Assembly: GCA_903772945.1 (NCBI GenBank)
Contig: CAICTM010000048.1
Location: forward strand, 88,518-152,517
Direction of reading: 5' to 3'
Source: Seminavis robusta
Lineage: Eukaryota > Bacillariophyta > Bacillariophyceae > Naviculales > Naviculaceae
Length of the DNA stretch: 64,000 bases
Part shown: in pieces, positions 1 through 10,995 of the stretch
Position numbering within the stretch: the first letter of the stretch is position 1
How the letters are laid out: every line of letters begins with the position of its first letter
Program-made: the position numbers and the translations under genes
Notes under the pieces: model-generated
The model's database searches: none
What the model was told of the DNA's origin: nothing
The model's input: only the letters and a program-made list of their open reading frames with translations

Positions 1-2017
1 GCCCCGTGAATCGAGAGACCAAACCAGCACTGAATGAAACCAGCGAAGCCGAGACAAAGTTGTTGAGTTCGTTGCTGGCACCGACTTTGGAGAGACCATA
101 GTTGGTTCCATAAGCCAACACTCCGTGTAGTGCCATGGGCAACAGATCCCGAGGAAGTGGATTGAAGAGGCCAGACCACGAGAGCGCAGCCAAGGGGACA
201 AAGAGCAAGTACCACAACTGGTCAATCCCATGTGTGCAAGCTTCAAACTTGATATTCTCCGGGTCGCCCATGATGGAGGCTGCCATGTACTGACCAAACC
301 GAAGAAAGTAGGCAATCAGACCTGAAACAGCAACATGTGAGTGGCAGCTGGAGCGGTGTTGGACGTAATGCGCAGTGTCCTTTGCTTACCGGTGAAGAGA
401 ATTCCCTCGAGCAAATCAGCACCACCAGCCACAGTGTGCTTGCTCATAAGCTCAATGATACTAAAGATGACTCGAAAGCCCTGCAGAAGGTCCAAGACAC
501 CAGCGACTGCCATGGATGCAAAGCAGGTGTGGTCTGGCCATATCAAGGCAATCAAACCAGCCGACAAGCCCACTACGAAACTGGCAATGACCTCGTAGAT
601 GAGACGCTCCTGTTTGGATAACACGGACGAAGTACCAATGGATGCCACCAACACGGCCAGAAATCCAGCCACCATCATGTCAAACCAAGAGCCATTGAAC
701 CAAAAGGCGCACGCGCCAGCTGACGCAAAGACTCTGTAGGCAACAATCAACCAAGGATTCGTCTTGTTGGAGGGATCTTCCTCTTCCTTGTCAATGACAT
801 CCATTTTTCTCATTGCCTCCATGCACGCCAAGCGCGAGAAGAGCTCTCGCTCTTCCTCCGTCACGACCCAAAAGTCTTTCAACATATTCGGGCGCTGTGG
901 CGCTGCAGCCAAGCCATCGTCATCTTCGTCTAGACTGATTTGGTTGTTTCCTCCATACTCTCGAGAGTTGACATAGTAGAACAGTCCTTGATTCTTGCTG
1001 GCAAGGCGTAGAATCTTCCTGGCCAGGACCAAGGGGTCTTCAGTCAATCCAAATGACCGAACGCTCTCACCTCGAGCTGCCCGGAGAAACTGACGGGGGT
1101 GAGGGAAACGAGCTGGGACGTTGCTCACGGCTTCCACGTTACTAGCAAAGGTAGCCAGTCTCACAGCGACCTTCTCCATGGCATCTTTCGGTTTATAAAA
1201 AGCAAGCGTGTGAGTGAGTGAGCAGGGATGTGCAGCTACTAGCAAAGCAAGCTGTGTCAGGACAAAAGTAGCTCGAGCGTACCCATTTTGCGAATGTTGA
1301 AGCCACGGTCAATCTGGAACATGCTGGTAGTTCCAGCAGCTGGACTGTACACAAAAGCTTTCCGTGGAAAGAGCATCCAGTTCACATGTGGCTGGCCCTA
1401 GTAACATGATGGGAGACCGGATGGGTTCAAAGCATGAGCCAAGTCAAATAGTTTCAATGACATCCTCTGACGCCGTCCCCGTTTACCCAACGTACCGTAA
1501 GCCCTTCCGCTGTTTTCTGCATTACCGGAGCCAAAGACCATAGTGGAGCTCCACCGGCATACAAGTCTCTGACAATCTCTCGCAAGACAAACTCCTGATC
1601 GCGAATTCCTCCCTTCTCGGGCATGCCAAAGATTTCCAAATATCGACGCAATAGAATAAGACATCGTGCTAGTCCGGCCAAGGACTCATTCATGTCCTCG
1701 TCTGACTGAGGATCGGCAAAGAAGGATCCTCCCACCACGAGCCAACGGAGATAGTGCCACAAGTTCTTGGTAGCAGGAAAGTACAGCCTCCAATTGTAGA
1801 AACGTCCCTCCTTGGACGACTCAGATCGATCCGAAGAACAGCCCACAGAGGCAGTTTCATGTAGTTCAGCTTCCGCGTCACTGCTGTTCTTTGTCGCTTC
1901 GATGGGCACTTCGCCATTGAAGTAGACTTGGTTCTTTTGAGACTTCTCTTCCTCGTACCCGGTCGGTCTAAGCTCGCAGCTCTGATATGATGGCGGCGTG
2001 TTCAACAAGGATGCCAT
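1..2017 (-). CDS. ThrE/Prm10-type multi-pass membrane transporter (3' end off the window)
   Basis: Four exons can be read on the minus strand: 2017-1496, 1397-1283, 1184-390 and 321-1, joined at GT-AG sites with the frame preserved at every join. The last exon is still open at base 1, giving at least 584 residues. The N-terminal half is soluble. It has a conserved-looking block in exons 1-3 (for example NWMLFPRKAFVYSP) followed by an acidic linker. The second half has about six to eight hydrophobic segments, including FDMMVAGFLAVLVASIG and LIYEVIASFVVGLSAGLIAL, then a second bundle in exon 4. This soluble-plus-membrane layout matches the ThrE / pheromone-regulated membrane protein 10 family, whose bacterial members export threonine and serine. 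The substrate here is unknown. The start at 2017 is the first ATG of an open frame and sits just below a short tandem repeat in the presumed 5' leader. Confidence 0.8.
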
Positions 2018-2024
2018 GGTTTCA

Positions 2025-2058
2025 CTGCTATGCTGCTATGCTGCTATGCTGCTATGCT
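2025..2058. repeat. Short tandem repeat, CTGCTATG unit
   Basis: About four copies of an 8-bp CTGCTATG unit lie immediately upstream of the transporter start codon, in its presumed 5' untranslated region or core promoter. Confidence 0.9.
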
Positions 2059-3418
2059 AGTATTGGTACTGGTAGTCTCGGGTTGGAGCTTTTCGCGGTG
2101 CTCTGGATTGTTTTGTGAGCAGTCGACATTGGATCTTTCTTCTAATGTATGTATGTGTGAAGATCCTCTTTTGCGGAAGGGAAAGAAAGTTGCCAGCACG
2201 ACTGTTCCGTGAAAATGATGCTCCTTCTTGCATTTTCCGTGCCCGTGCACGGATCCACTCCCATCCACTTACTTACTCCAAACCTGAGTGGTGCAAACAA
2301 GCTTGGGAAGGCGAACAGGTTGTTGAAGCCCAGGCAGCAGGAGAAGGGTACCTCCCGCTGGCAGCAGTGAAGCAGAGGAGAAGGGCTGGGCGATGACGAG
2401 CAGTTGGAAGCGTTATTAGGCGCTTGGTCTACAGTCTTCATCCTTTTGAAATTGCAGCCATTTGATAAAATGATACCTAATAGGTACTAGCTAGTAGTAG
2501 GAATCTGTTTGCTTGCTTGTTCCCTGTGGCGGCTTGGCTGAAGCAAGACTGCCCACCTTTGAAAGCAGTGTCACTACGTATGGTGATAGCCAAGAACGAG
2601 TGGTTCGCTGCCTTCCGAACTTGGCCAAATGCAAGAACAAAAAAAACTGAACGTCTAATAACGGATTCAGACGAGATGTGCTTGAGGACTACCCACGAGC
2701 TAGGGCTCGGGTATTTCCCACAGTCAAGTCTGCTCACCGGCCAAATGCAAGAACAGATGCTCCGGGGGGTGGACTTATACTACACTGTCCGTACAGGACC
2801 GACATCGTCGACACACGAGCGGGTGCTATCGCTGGAATAGCTTCTAAGACTTAGATGTTGATTTTAATTAAGATTCTTATTCCTGAGTCTTTAGTAGAAG
2901 ACTGCGAAGCTTACCGGTACCAGTTAGAGTGTCTGGAGTTTAGTTGGCGGGTTGCTTGGTTGGTTGGGTTTGGCATTTGTCTCTTTGAACCTGCTTCCCA
3001 CTTAGCCCTACCCTAATCAGCAGCAGCAACCTAGTAGAGCTAGTGATGGTGGAATAAACATGCTGCGTGTGAGTTGTTGTAGTCGGGAAGGCGGCTCTGA
3101 TGTTGTGGATCTGGCCTGTCTCTGCTGCTAGCTAGCTGGCCACATGCATATACAGGTAGCACCCTCGCTTGTCTTGTGGGAGTGGAATGGTGCTGAAAAC
3201 ACGAAAGGATCCGATTCGATTCGATTCGTTCGACTCGATTGTAATCATGATCGCGCTCGGGCAGGCAAGCAATCGCGGATGCTTGGGCAGTCGAGAATCG
3301 AATCCTGCTTGGATCTTTTTCAGTTCACACAAAGCCTTCTCACAATCTCCAAGAGAAAGAACCATAAAAACAAACAACAAATCCAATCAACACCAATAAA
3401 GAAACATCAACAGCAACC
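2059..3418. other. Intergenic region between divergent genes
   Basis: This 1.4-kb stretch separates the transporter (minus) from the MsrB-like gene (plus). Only short, compositionally random ORFs are present. It holds scattered palindromes (ACCGGTACC near 2915, TAGCTAGCTAG near 3130) and a short run of GATTC/TTCGA repeats around 3210-3240. It probably contains both promoters. No RNA gene was recognised. Confidence 0.6.
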
Positions 3419-4271
3419 ATGGGCAACAGCGGCAACCAAAAGACGTTCCCTCCTCCCTGTGTTATGGGCACTGAGGAAATCATGTCCAAGAAAGCACATG
3501 GAACTTCCGCCGTGTAAGAAAGATGATGATATTGATCGAAACGCTCGATACTACTAGCTATACTAGCTTGTACCCTTTTCTCACCACATAAAATTCTTTG
3601 TCCTTCTCTTAGTCCTATTCAAGAGAACCTCCGTTGGGGATGTGACAAGGAAACTGCCAGTCGAATCTGCAACTACAACAGGCACTATGCGGAGCACAGG
3701 TAGGATACTGGACCATATTTTTATTTATTTGTGCGTGGTTTTTTGGAAATTCTCACTTGTTTTGTCATTTTTATTACATGTACTGTATTTTTTAACAATT
3801 AGTGGATATTTCGAGAAGAAGCCCCTCTTTTTGGAGGAATGCAAGACTGCCAACGGTGGTGAAATCAACTTTTACGACTCCAACACAGGCAAGGTCCTCT
3901 TTTCGGCTCCTCGAGGACGTACCATGGACGAATTCTTGGTGGAAAGCCGTGCCCATGGATGGCCCAGCTTTCGTGATGCCGAGGTCAACTGGGAATCGGT
4001 CCGTTGTCTCCCGGATGGTGAAACTGTCAGTGTCGATGGTGAGTGCATGTCTGATGTCTGAGTGTCTGAGTACCTTCCTGTATTGCCTTTGTTCCTGCAT
4101 TGCCAATCTGACTGTCACTCCTCATTCTTGTCCCCAAACAACCCATTCAACAATCTACTTTTTCTAATTTTGAATAAAAAAGGAACACATTTGGGACACA
4201 ATTTGCCGGATCGTTCTGGTTCCAGATACTGCATCAACCTCGTTTCCGTTGCTGGAAACCCTGTGAATTGA
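3419..4271 (+). CDS. MsrB-like (SelR-fold) protein
   Basis: Four exons (3419-3513, 3613-3699, 3803-4038, 4183-4271) join in frame to a 168-residue protein. The C-terminal half carries the hallmarks of methionine-R-sulfoxide reductase B: HGWPSF (about residues 113-118), THLGHN (141-146) and RYCIN (154-158), where Cys156 aligns with the catalytic cysteine. The two CxxC pairs that bind zinc in many MsrB enzymes are absent. Two other cysteines (CNYN in exon 2 and VRC before the THLGH block) could act as resolving residues. Enzymes of this family reduce the R-epimer of oxidised methionine. No signal peptide is evident, so a cytosolic location is likely. The ATG at 3419 was chosen because the exon joins cleanly from it. 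Neither neighbour suggests a pathway. Confidence 0.85.
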
Positions 4272-5221
4272 ATTGAAGCCAATGATGGATCGAGAGGACC
4301 CAGATTGTAAAAGACACTGGAAGCAAACAATATTGTGCAAGTGCAAGGAAACGAATCAAAAAAGCTTGTGGCCAGAAAGGGACGCTGATGGCGCGAGAAA
4401 ATACGAATTAATCGACTAGTAGCAACCGACTTTTGCAGCAATGCGATATCTGTCTTTCTCAGTGCGTGTTCCCGCTAGGAGTGCGTCGGCATTCCTTGGC
4501 GACTCAGCAATAGAACAAACGCCTCTGCCTGCCTGCCTCAGAGCCACCCTTTCGATAAAGCTGCACTGCTTTGGCAGAAAGCAGAGCGAGGTCATTCAAC
4601 CAACCTATCTGATGACCTATCTCTCTCTCTCTCTCTGAAGTTTGGGCGTCATCATGTTTGGAGCCGATCGGCTTGATGCAAACATGATCAGCGCGGAAAC
4701 GAAGGCGCCAATAGCACGGGGAAGAAGTGGCGGCGAGAGATTTGCTCGATTTTGGCCATCTCATCGCCGCTGTCCGGTCCAACAAGGACACTGATACTAG
4801 CTAGTACCGGTAGTCGCTAGAGTATCAATACATCTGTACCAGATGACTTTTGATTGCTACCGGTACCATCCTTTCAACTCCAGCAGTTGATTCTTTGCGA
4901 ACAAACCACAATACCTATGAGGCATGCACAAACAATTGTGCGTATCAGTACCCCCGTTCCGGTTGGGTCGCGCTGATCGGTGATGTTAGAATCTAATCGG
5001 ATCTACAGCCAGCTTTGCAGGCTATTCAGTACAGCTACGTTGGATACTTAACAAAGATTTACTTCTGAAAGATTTAAAGGGTAGAATCTGGTGTTGCAAG
5101 CTCACATTTTCGGATGTCAAAGCAAGGACTGCTTACCGACGCTATGGCAATTGTGTTACTGTATTGACTTGGGTTGCCCATGGTCATGCTGTTGACGTTG
5201 TACATGTAGAAGAAGAACATC
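4272..5221. other. Intergenic region
   Basis: The stretch between the MsrB-like gene and the SNARE gene holds no ORF with recognisable homology. A CT dinucleotide run lies at about 4620-4637 and TACCGGTA-type palindromes at about 4806 and 4859. Confidence 0.6.
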
Positions 5222-6308
5222 ATGGCGTCAGATGACAAACTGCGGTGCGCTATAGTGTACCGTTTGGAAGGAGCAGGTCCAACAGCCGTGACATTGGCTC
5301 AGTTGGACTATCTCAAGGAAGTAGAAACCCACAAGAAGGACAGCGAAGGAGATTTGTATGGAGGCAAAAAGGCCAACTTTGCCAAGGCAGTTGCTCGTGT
5401 TGTTGGCAATGATCCACCTACTGGAGTCAGCCAGGGTCAAAAGGTGGGAGGATTCAAGGTAGTGCAGTCTGATGAGCATCAGGTGGTTTATGGCGCCGAT
5501 CTAGAGGGGATCTGTAAGAACCACTACTACAGCAGTAGAGAAGTCAAGGCAACCAGCCACTGCTCGACCCACAGTTGTACTATATCTGAAACTGTTCTCT
5601 TCCCATCTATCTCTTATTTCTATCTATCTGATACTGATACTGATACTGATACCGGTAGGCTACTGCGTGATTACAGGACTCAAGTACCCAAATCGAATTG
5701 CCATCAAGTTTCTGGAAGAACTAGGAGAAGAGTTCCAAAAGACAATTGGTCATGATGCGCTCAAAAAGGCCAAGGAAGATTCTCTCACTTCCAAAAAGGA
5801 TAGCAAAAAGATACTGCAGGCCATGTGCAAAAAGTTTGAAACGCCCGCCTCCTCTGACAAGACCCACAAGGTTCTGGCTCAGGTGGACAAGGTCAAGGAA
5901 CAAATGCAAGGCAACATTGCCGGCATGATGAAGAATCAAGAATCGGCAGAGAGCTTGAATGAAAAGTCGGCACAGCTCAATGAACAAGCAGCTGTCTTTA
6001 AGAAGAATAGCAAGACACTCAAGAAAACCATGTGGTGGAAAAACATGAAGACCACCTTGGCACTCGGATGTGTCTTGGTCATTGTGGCCATTCTACTGCT
6101 GCTGCCCATCATTACCAATGTGGGCAGCTTTGCCGCCATGGTGACGGGCGGTGGCGGTGAAACATCAGAAAGCGATGGAGGACGTCGTTTTCTTGTCTTT
6201 GGTGGTGATGCAGATGATGAAGTCATCATGGACAATGATGAGGCCGTTTCGTACGATGTGACACCAGCACGACGATTCAGGGATGCATTTCACATTTTGG
6301 AGGAGTAG
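5222..6308 (+). CDS. Longin-domain R-SNARE-like protein (VAMP7-type) with Asn at the zero layer
   Basis: Two exons, 5222-5513 and 5659-6308, join through a split Cys98 codon to give 313 residues. Residues 1 to about 140 fit a longin domain. Residues about 170-228 form a SNARE coiled coil beginning VLAQVDKVKEQM and ending in a TMWWKNMK linker. Residues 229-249 are a transmembrane helix. This is the order of VAMP7/synaptobrevin-like vesicle SNAREs, which drive fusion with endosomes, vacuole or plasma membrane. Two things are odd. Aligned to VAMP2 and VAMP7, the central arginine is Asn190 (GMMKNQES). A tail of about 63 acidic and polar residues follows the membrane helix, where most SNAREs stop within a few residues. 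Both could be lineage features. The second exon follows a TGATAC tandem repeat in the intron. Confidence 0.85.
5629..5652. repeat. TGATAC tandem repeat in the SNARE intron
   Basis: Four perfect TGATAC hexamers end 6 bp before the intron's AG acceptor, so they lie where the branch point and polypyrimidine tract would be expected. Confidence 0.9.
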
Positions 6309-7020
6309 TAAGAAGCTGGGTATACCGTACCAGGAACAAACGGATACATGTATGGAAAAGATGAAACACGCGGAGACTGTGCGGATCTCACAAGTGCAGT
6401 CATTTGATGCTTTCGGCGTATGGCTGCTGCGCCGCTGCTCAGGATGAAGACCAAAAGCGCGGCCTTGTGAGCCAGAGTGGCAGTTCGATCCGTCGATTCG
6501 ATTTGCATGATTCGATCGACAGTATAAACTTAGACGTGTCGCAGTTGGTTCAATCTATCGATAGTAGGTGTACCGAGGCCAGGGCGGTTGCAGAAGCTGT
6601 CTTATACTGTAGCACATATCAGTTCTGCCGTACCTTACGTGAGTTGGGATCTCAAGAATCGCTCATTTAGTACGGTACCGGTATGGTTTTCAAGCTAGTT
6701 TCTCCGTGGACCGTACGTACTCGGGAAGATGTTGCTCACACCTACATGTACGTTTGAATAGGAGAAGAAAAGAAAAAGGGCCGTTTGCGTTTGCTTGTTG
6801 TCCCTGAACAATGGCTTGATTTCTTTGCTCCGGAGTTTGTTGGCTGTGTCGTAAACTTCCCATTGCTACCTCCTGCTTGCTTCCCTCTGCTGCCGACGTC
6901 GTTCTACATCACTGGACACCAAACTTTGCCAATATTCACGATGCAGCCATCGGCGTAATCCATCGTCTTGAGCGGGCAGTTGCGACAAAATAGTTCGGAT
7001 CTCGATCTTTTGTATTTTGC
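6309..7020. other. Intergenic region between convergent genes
   Basis: The SNARE (plus) and LRR (minus) genes converge here, so both 3' untranslated regions should lie in it. There is no ORF worth naming. A GATTCGATTTGCATGATTCG quasi-repeat occurs at about 6495. Confidence 0.6.
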
Positions 7021-9498
7021 CTAAAAGCAAACACAGTAGCAACCGCAAAGATCACTAGAGCAGGTGAAGGAGAGCGAATCAGACAACTCGCAGAGATCGC
7101 TCGGGATCGTGCCAGTGATAGATGTGTCTGACACGTCCAAGACTTGCAGGTTGCTCCAGTTTGACACCATGTCGTGGGCGAGTGGTCCCTCGAGTAGCGT
7201 GTCATGCACGTCCAACCGTTCTAGCAACCCCAACGCAGCCATTTCTGTGGGGATCGTAGCGGACAACATCATGTTGCTGGCATTGAAAACGCGAAGCCTT
7301 GTTAGGAGACCGATTTCGGTAGGCAGCGACCCTTGCATGCGATGATTGCTGGACAAATCCAACAGCTCTAAACTGGATTGCAGACAGCCAAGATCTAGCG
7401 AGACGGTCCCGCTGAAGTTGTTGTCTCGCAGAATCAAGCCCTCCAGTTGTTTCATTTGCCGGTACTTGGTTCCATCCACGTTTCCAGTCAACACGTTCTC
7501 GGAAAGATCCAAGTAGAACAACTGCGAAAGCCGGAAGAGCGACTCCGGGATACTTCCAGTCAAAGCATTGGAATGCAAATTAAGCAACTGAAGCTGCATC
7601 AAGTCACCTAGCTCGGATGGAAGACTGCCCCCCAAATCTGGATTGCCCGCCAGATTGACAATGTGCAGATTCGAGAGCCTTCCAAATTCTGTGGGCAAAG
7701 ATCCCGACATGCCCGCATCAATCAAATTCAAAACCTCCAAGCTCGACATCAAGCCTATTTCCGTTGCCAGAGTGCCGTACATGCCGTGGGCGTTTGCCAG
7801 AGAGAAATAAAAGAGGTTGTGCAAAGAGAAAATCTCGGATGGAATGGAGGACGACAAGCCCAAATTGTGGTCAAGAGAAAGCAGTCGGAGTTCCTTCAGG
7901 AGTCCAATCTCGGAGGGGAGCGTTCCCGAGCAGTCCACATCATCTAGAAACAAAAACTTGAGTGCGGAGAGTCTTCCTATTTCGGTCGGGATGGATCCAG
8001 TGAGTTCTCGATTTTCTGTCAGACCCAAAACTTCCAGTTTGGTCAATAGGAAGAGCTCTGGTGGAAGACTGCCTTTGAGCCGATTGTTGTAAAGCATCAA
8101 GCGACTGTAGGCGCCATTCTCATCGCAGTGGTTGTATTCGTTTGGATGATGCACCGTTCCGTCCAAATGACGACGATAATGATCGGAATCCTCCCAGGGC
8201 AATCCCTTCCATGTCTTGGGCGGTGGCTTGTCACCGTCACCACTGCTACTATTCGTATTGCTTTGTTGTGCTTGCTGCTGCTCGTGATGAATCATGTCGG
8301 TCCAGTGAAAGATTTCCAATTCCTCTTCATGAGTGTGCAAGTACTCGATCATGTGCTGTACAGATTCCGTGACATTCATGTCTAGCATAAAGGCATAGTC
8401 GAGCTTGGTGGCCCAATAGCACTCGTGCAGATTGTAATCGAGCCACTGGTGATTGACGTTCCAATGGGTTCCGTCCGTGGCAAAGAAGAGTGTCGCCAGA
8501 GCAAAACGTTGTTGTAATCTCCAAGTACTACTTGTCGTCGTACTGTTGTTCTCGTGGAAGTAGTCTTGTAGATGGGGATCCTGGACCATCCATTGGAACG
8601 CTCGCACAGGAGCTGCATCAGGGTCTCCACGTTGCAGTATGTCCAGTGTGTCGTTTGGTAAGCTCTGCAAGAACGCTTCCAACCCAGGATGATTGATGTT
8701 TGTGTTGTTGTGGGATGTGGTATTGGTGATGAAAGGACTGAGTGTTTCCAGGATGGACAACGGAGTGGACGTTGGACTGGATGAGGCAGTATCGTTGGAC
8801 ACGTGCGGGTTTCCACTTGGAGATGTTGCTTCGTGGTACTTTTCTTGGGTTGCTGTAGCCACGATGGGAATGATAATGACACCCACCACAAAGACAATTG
8901 CGACCATGGCAACTATCAGGATCTTTACTAAAGTAGTGGCAGTCTTCTTCTTGTGGGAAGGTAGCATTGTGCTGTTGTTGCTGCCGCGTTGTTCCTGTGG
9001 ATTGTAGATTTGTGCCCTTTGGGAAATGACGATTTGTGACGACGTGAGGGAGTTTTCTGGCACGGGAACGGCCTGAACTAGACTGCTGGAAGTCTGATCG
9101 TCTTTTGGTTGTCGTGCGGAATCGTCATTTCCAATCTGGACCGTGCCATAGCTACACCAGCTACTGTGCCCTTGTTGTTGCTGTTGCTGCTGCTGAGGCG
9201 AAGGAGTGTCATCATTGGAGTGGTGAGATATTCCTCTTACGGCAATGGCCCCAGGAATGGACATGGAAGTTTCTTGCCGTGTGATTTGTTGCTGTTCCTC
9301 TTCTTCGAACTCCATGGATTGATCCTCTTCTTTGTCATGATGATGATGGTGCCACTTCTTTTCCTTGGCAAGTTCATGATTGGCTGCTGTTTCACCTGCT
9401 GGTGCACGTACGGGTACTGGTACTGATGCATGCGGAGGGACCTTCATGGAAGTACCGGTATTAATACCGCCTCCAGTGATATCCTTAGCCAGAGACAT
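7021..9498 (-). CDS. Type II membrane leucine-rich repeat protein
   Basis: An uninterrupted 825-residue frame. Residues 1 to about 188 are polar, with Gln runs and a His-rich stretch. Residues about 190-214 form one strong membrane helix preceded by HKKK, so the N-terminus should be cytosolic. An extracellular linker rich in N-glycosylation motifs follows. A cap (RFALATLFFATDGTHWN, around residue 335) leads into roughly 14 plant-type LRRs of about 24 residues with the consensus LxGxIPxEIGxLxxL. The protein ends in a Cys-rich tail, CSSDLCGCYCVCF. No kinase or other cytosolic enzyme domain is present. LRR fans of this kind bind proteins or glycans, and a receptor or adhesion role is inference. 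The giant gene at 16439-26712 shares the same order of parts, so the two are paralogues. The annotated ATG may not be the true start, because coding-like sequence continues upstream. Confidence 0.85.
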   Translation of the reverse strand: MSLAKDITGGGINTGTSMKVPPHASVPVPVRAPAGETAANHELAKEKKWHHHHHDKEEDQSMEFEEEEQQQITRQETSMSIPGAIAVRGISHHSNDDTPSPQQQQQQQQGHSSWCSYGTVQIGNDDSARQPKDDQTSSSLVQAVPVPENSLTSSQIVISQRAQIYNPQEQRGSNNSTMLPSHKKKTATTLVKILIVAMVAIVFVVGVIIIPIVATATQEKYHEATSPSGNPHVSNDTASSSPTSTPLSILETLSPFITNTTSHNNTNINHPGLEAFLQSLPNDTLDILQRGDPDAAPVRAFQWMVQDPHLQDYFHENNSTTTSSTWRLQQRFALATLFFATDGTHWNVNHQWLDYNLHECYWATKLDYAFMLDMNVTESVQHMIEYLHTHEEELEIFHWTDMIHHEQQQAQQSNTNSSSGDGDKPPPKTWKGLPWEDSDHYRRHLDGTVHHPNEYNHCDENGAYSRLMLYNNRLKGSLPPELFLLTKLEVLGLTENRELTGSIPTEIGRLSALKFLFLDDVDCSGTLPSEIGLLKELRLLSLDHNLGLSSSIPSEIFSLHNLFYFSLANAHGMYGTLATEIGLMSSLEVLNLIDAGMSGSLPTEFGRLSNLHIVNLAGNPDLGGSLPSELGDLMQLQLLNLHSNALTGSIPESLFRLSQLFYLDLSENVLTGNVDGTKYRQMKQLEGLILRDNNFSGTVSLDLGCLQSSLELLDLSSNHRMQGSLPTEIGLLTRLRVFNASNMMLSATIPTEMAALGLLERLDVHDTLLEGPLAHDMVSNWSNLQVLDVSDTSITGTIPSDLCELSDSLSFTCSSDLCGCYCVCF

Positions 9499-9936
9499 CT
9501 CTATCTCATCAGTTCCAGTAGATCGAGCAGCTTCAGTGCAAGTACTGGTACCGGTACCTTTGGCGGCAGCTAGCGTAGCTCTGCTCTGACCAGGAGGTCC
9601 TCTAGTACTAGTAGGAGGAAGTTTCTGAGGTGCAATAGCTGCAGATCCTCTACTCCTCTACTATCTATAGTGCTGTCAGTAGTACCGGTATTAATAGTAC
9701 CACATTCTTGCTCTTGCTCTTGCTGCCTCTGCTTTTCTGCTTCTCTTAGGATTCGTGACAACTCTTGACTTGACAAGGAGCCATCCTCACTCGTGCCACT
9801 ACTACTAGAACCCGTAGCAGCCTGATGTTGATTGGTGTTGGTCTGGATACCCCTGCCTCTAGTACTGTAGAAGCCCTGCTCAGCGCAGTCTGCTGCTTTC
9901 CTCGCTACCGGTACCAGTACTAGGGCGATCCTTCAT
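9499..9936 (-). other. Probable broken N-terminal extension of the LRR gene
   Basis: Upstream of the LRR start the same frame stays open for about 50 codons to a TAG near 9663. A second frame continues from there with Gln/Ser/Glu-rich, coding-like sequence (SSQELSRILREAE, about 9735-9775). An ATG at 9936 opens a third frame, MKDRPSTGTGSEESS, that stops after 18 codons. These fit one N-terminal cytosolic region interrupted by two small indels or by unrecognised very short introns. No GT-AG pair longer than about 45 nt joins them convincingly. Confidence 0.5.
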
Positions 9937-10204
9937 TGTCCACGTCTATCAAAAACAGTAACCAACTACTGTAATCAATCTATGATAGTCCGATGATACA
10001 AGCAAAAAGCAAAGCAATGCATTGGTTGCTGCCAAAGTTGTTTTGTGTGTGGTGTGTGATGGGGTTGAGGGTCGCATGCTTTGGTGAATCCAAAGATCGA
10101 GGAGGATCGCAGATCTCACCACCAACGTAAATGTATTGATCATTTTTTCACAAGCCAATCGCTTTGATTAAATCACAGAGACTCTTTGAGTTGTTCGGGG
10201 ATCT
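9937..10204. other. Intergenic region before the repeat array
   Basis: This short stretch lies between the presumed start of the LRR gene and the repeat array. I see no gene or RNA in it. Confidence 0.5.
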
Positions 10205-10588
10205 GGACCTCTGTGGAAACGTCATTCGTGGCAAAATACTTAAGAGACGATACACCGAGGAATAGGAGATGATCGAAATGATTTAAGAGACGAAAGCAAT
10301 CGTCATATATATTTAGGAGACGATTCAGTAGGAGACATTCCAATTAGGAGACGAAAATTTCGAAATAGGAGATGATCCGAAAGATTTAGGAGACGATACC
10401 ATACAGTTTACATGGTACACTTAGGAGACGATCCGTTGAAAATAGGAGACGTTTTAAGAGGAGACAAAAGATTTAAGAGACAATCCGTTTCGTCTCCTAT
10501 TTTTAGGAGACGAAATCCATTAAATAGGAGACGATCAAAAGGATTTAGGAGACGAAAAGTAGCACGACTCGAGTTTCCACAGAGGTCC
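10205..10588. repeat. Array unit 1
   Basis: Bounded by GGACCTCTGTGGAAA (10205-10219) and TTTCCACAGAGGTCC (10574-10588). Separated by a single base from unit 2. Confidence 0.85.
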
Positions 10589-10589
10589 A

Positions 10590-10995
10590 GGACCTCTGTG
10601 GAAAGTCATTCGTGGAAACATACTTAAGAGATGATACACCGAGGCATAGGAGACGATCAAAATGATTTAGGAGACGAAAGCAATCGTCTCCTATATTTAG
10701 GAGACAATTCAGCAGGAGGCATTCCAATTAGGAGACGATCGTTTCGAAATAGGAGACGATCCGAAAATATTTAGGAGACGATACCATACAGTTTACATGG
10801 TTCACTTAGGAGACGATCCGTTGAGAATAGAGACGATCCGTTGAAAATAGGAGACGATTTAAGAGGAGACGAAAGATTTAAGAGACGATCCGTTTCGTCT
10901 CCTATTTTTAGGAGACGAAATCCATTAAATAGGAGAGATCAAAAGGATTTAGGAGACGAAAAGTAGCAGACTCGAGTTTCCAGAGTCAGAGGTCC
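10590..10995. repeat. Array unit 2
   Basis: Left end 10590-10604 matches unit 1 exactly. The right end (10977-10995) has a short insertion within the inverted repeat. It carries one extra internal GATCCGTTGAGAATA segment relative to unit 1. Confidence 0.8.

Noticed and set aside
2142-2840. Overlapping short frames of 80-107 codons in the spacer
   Set aside because: Random composition, no motif, and both strands are equally open.
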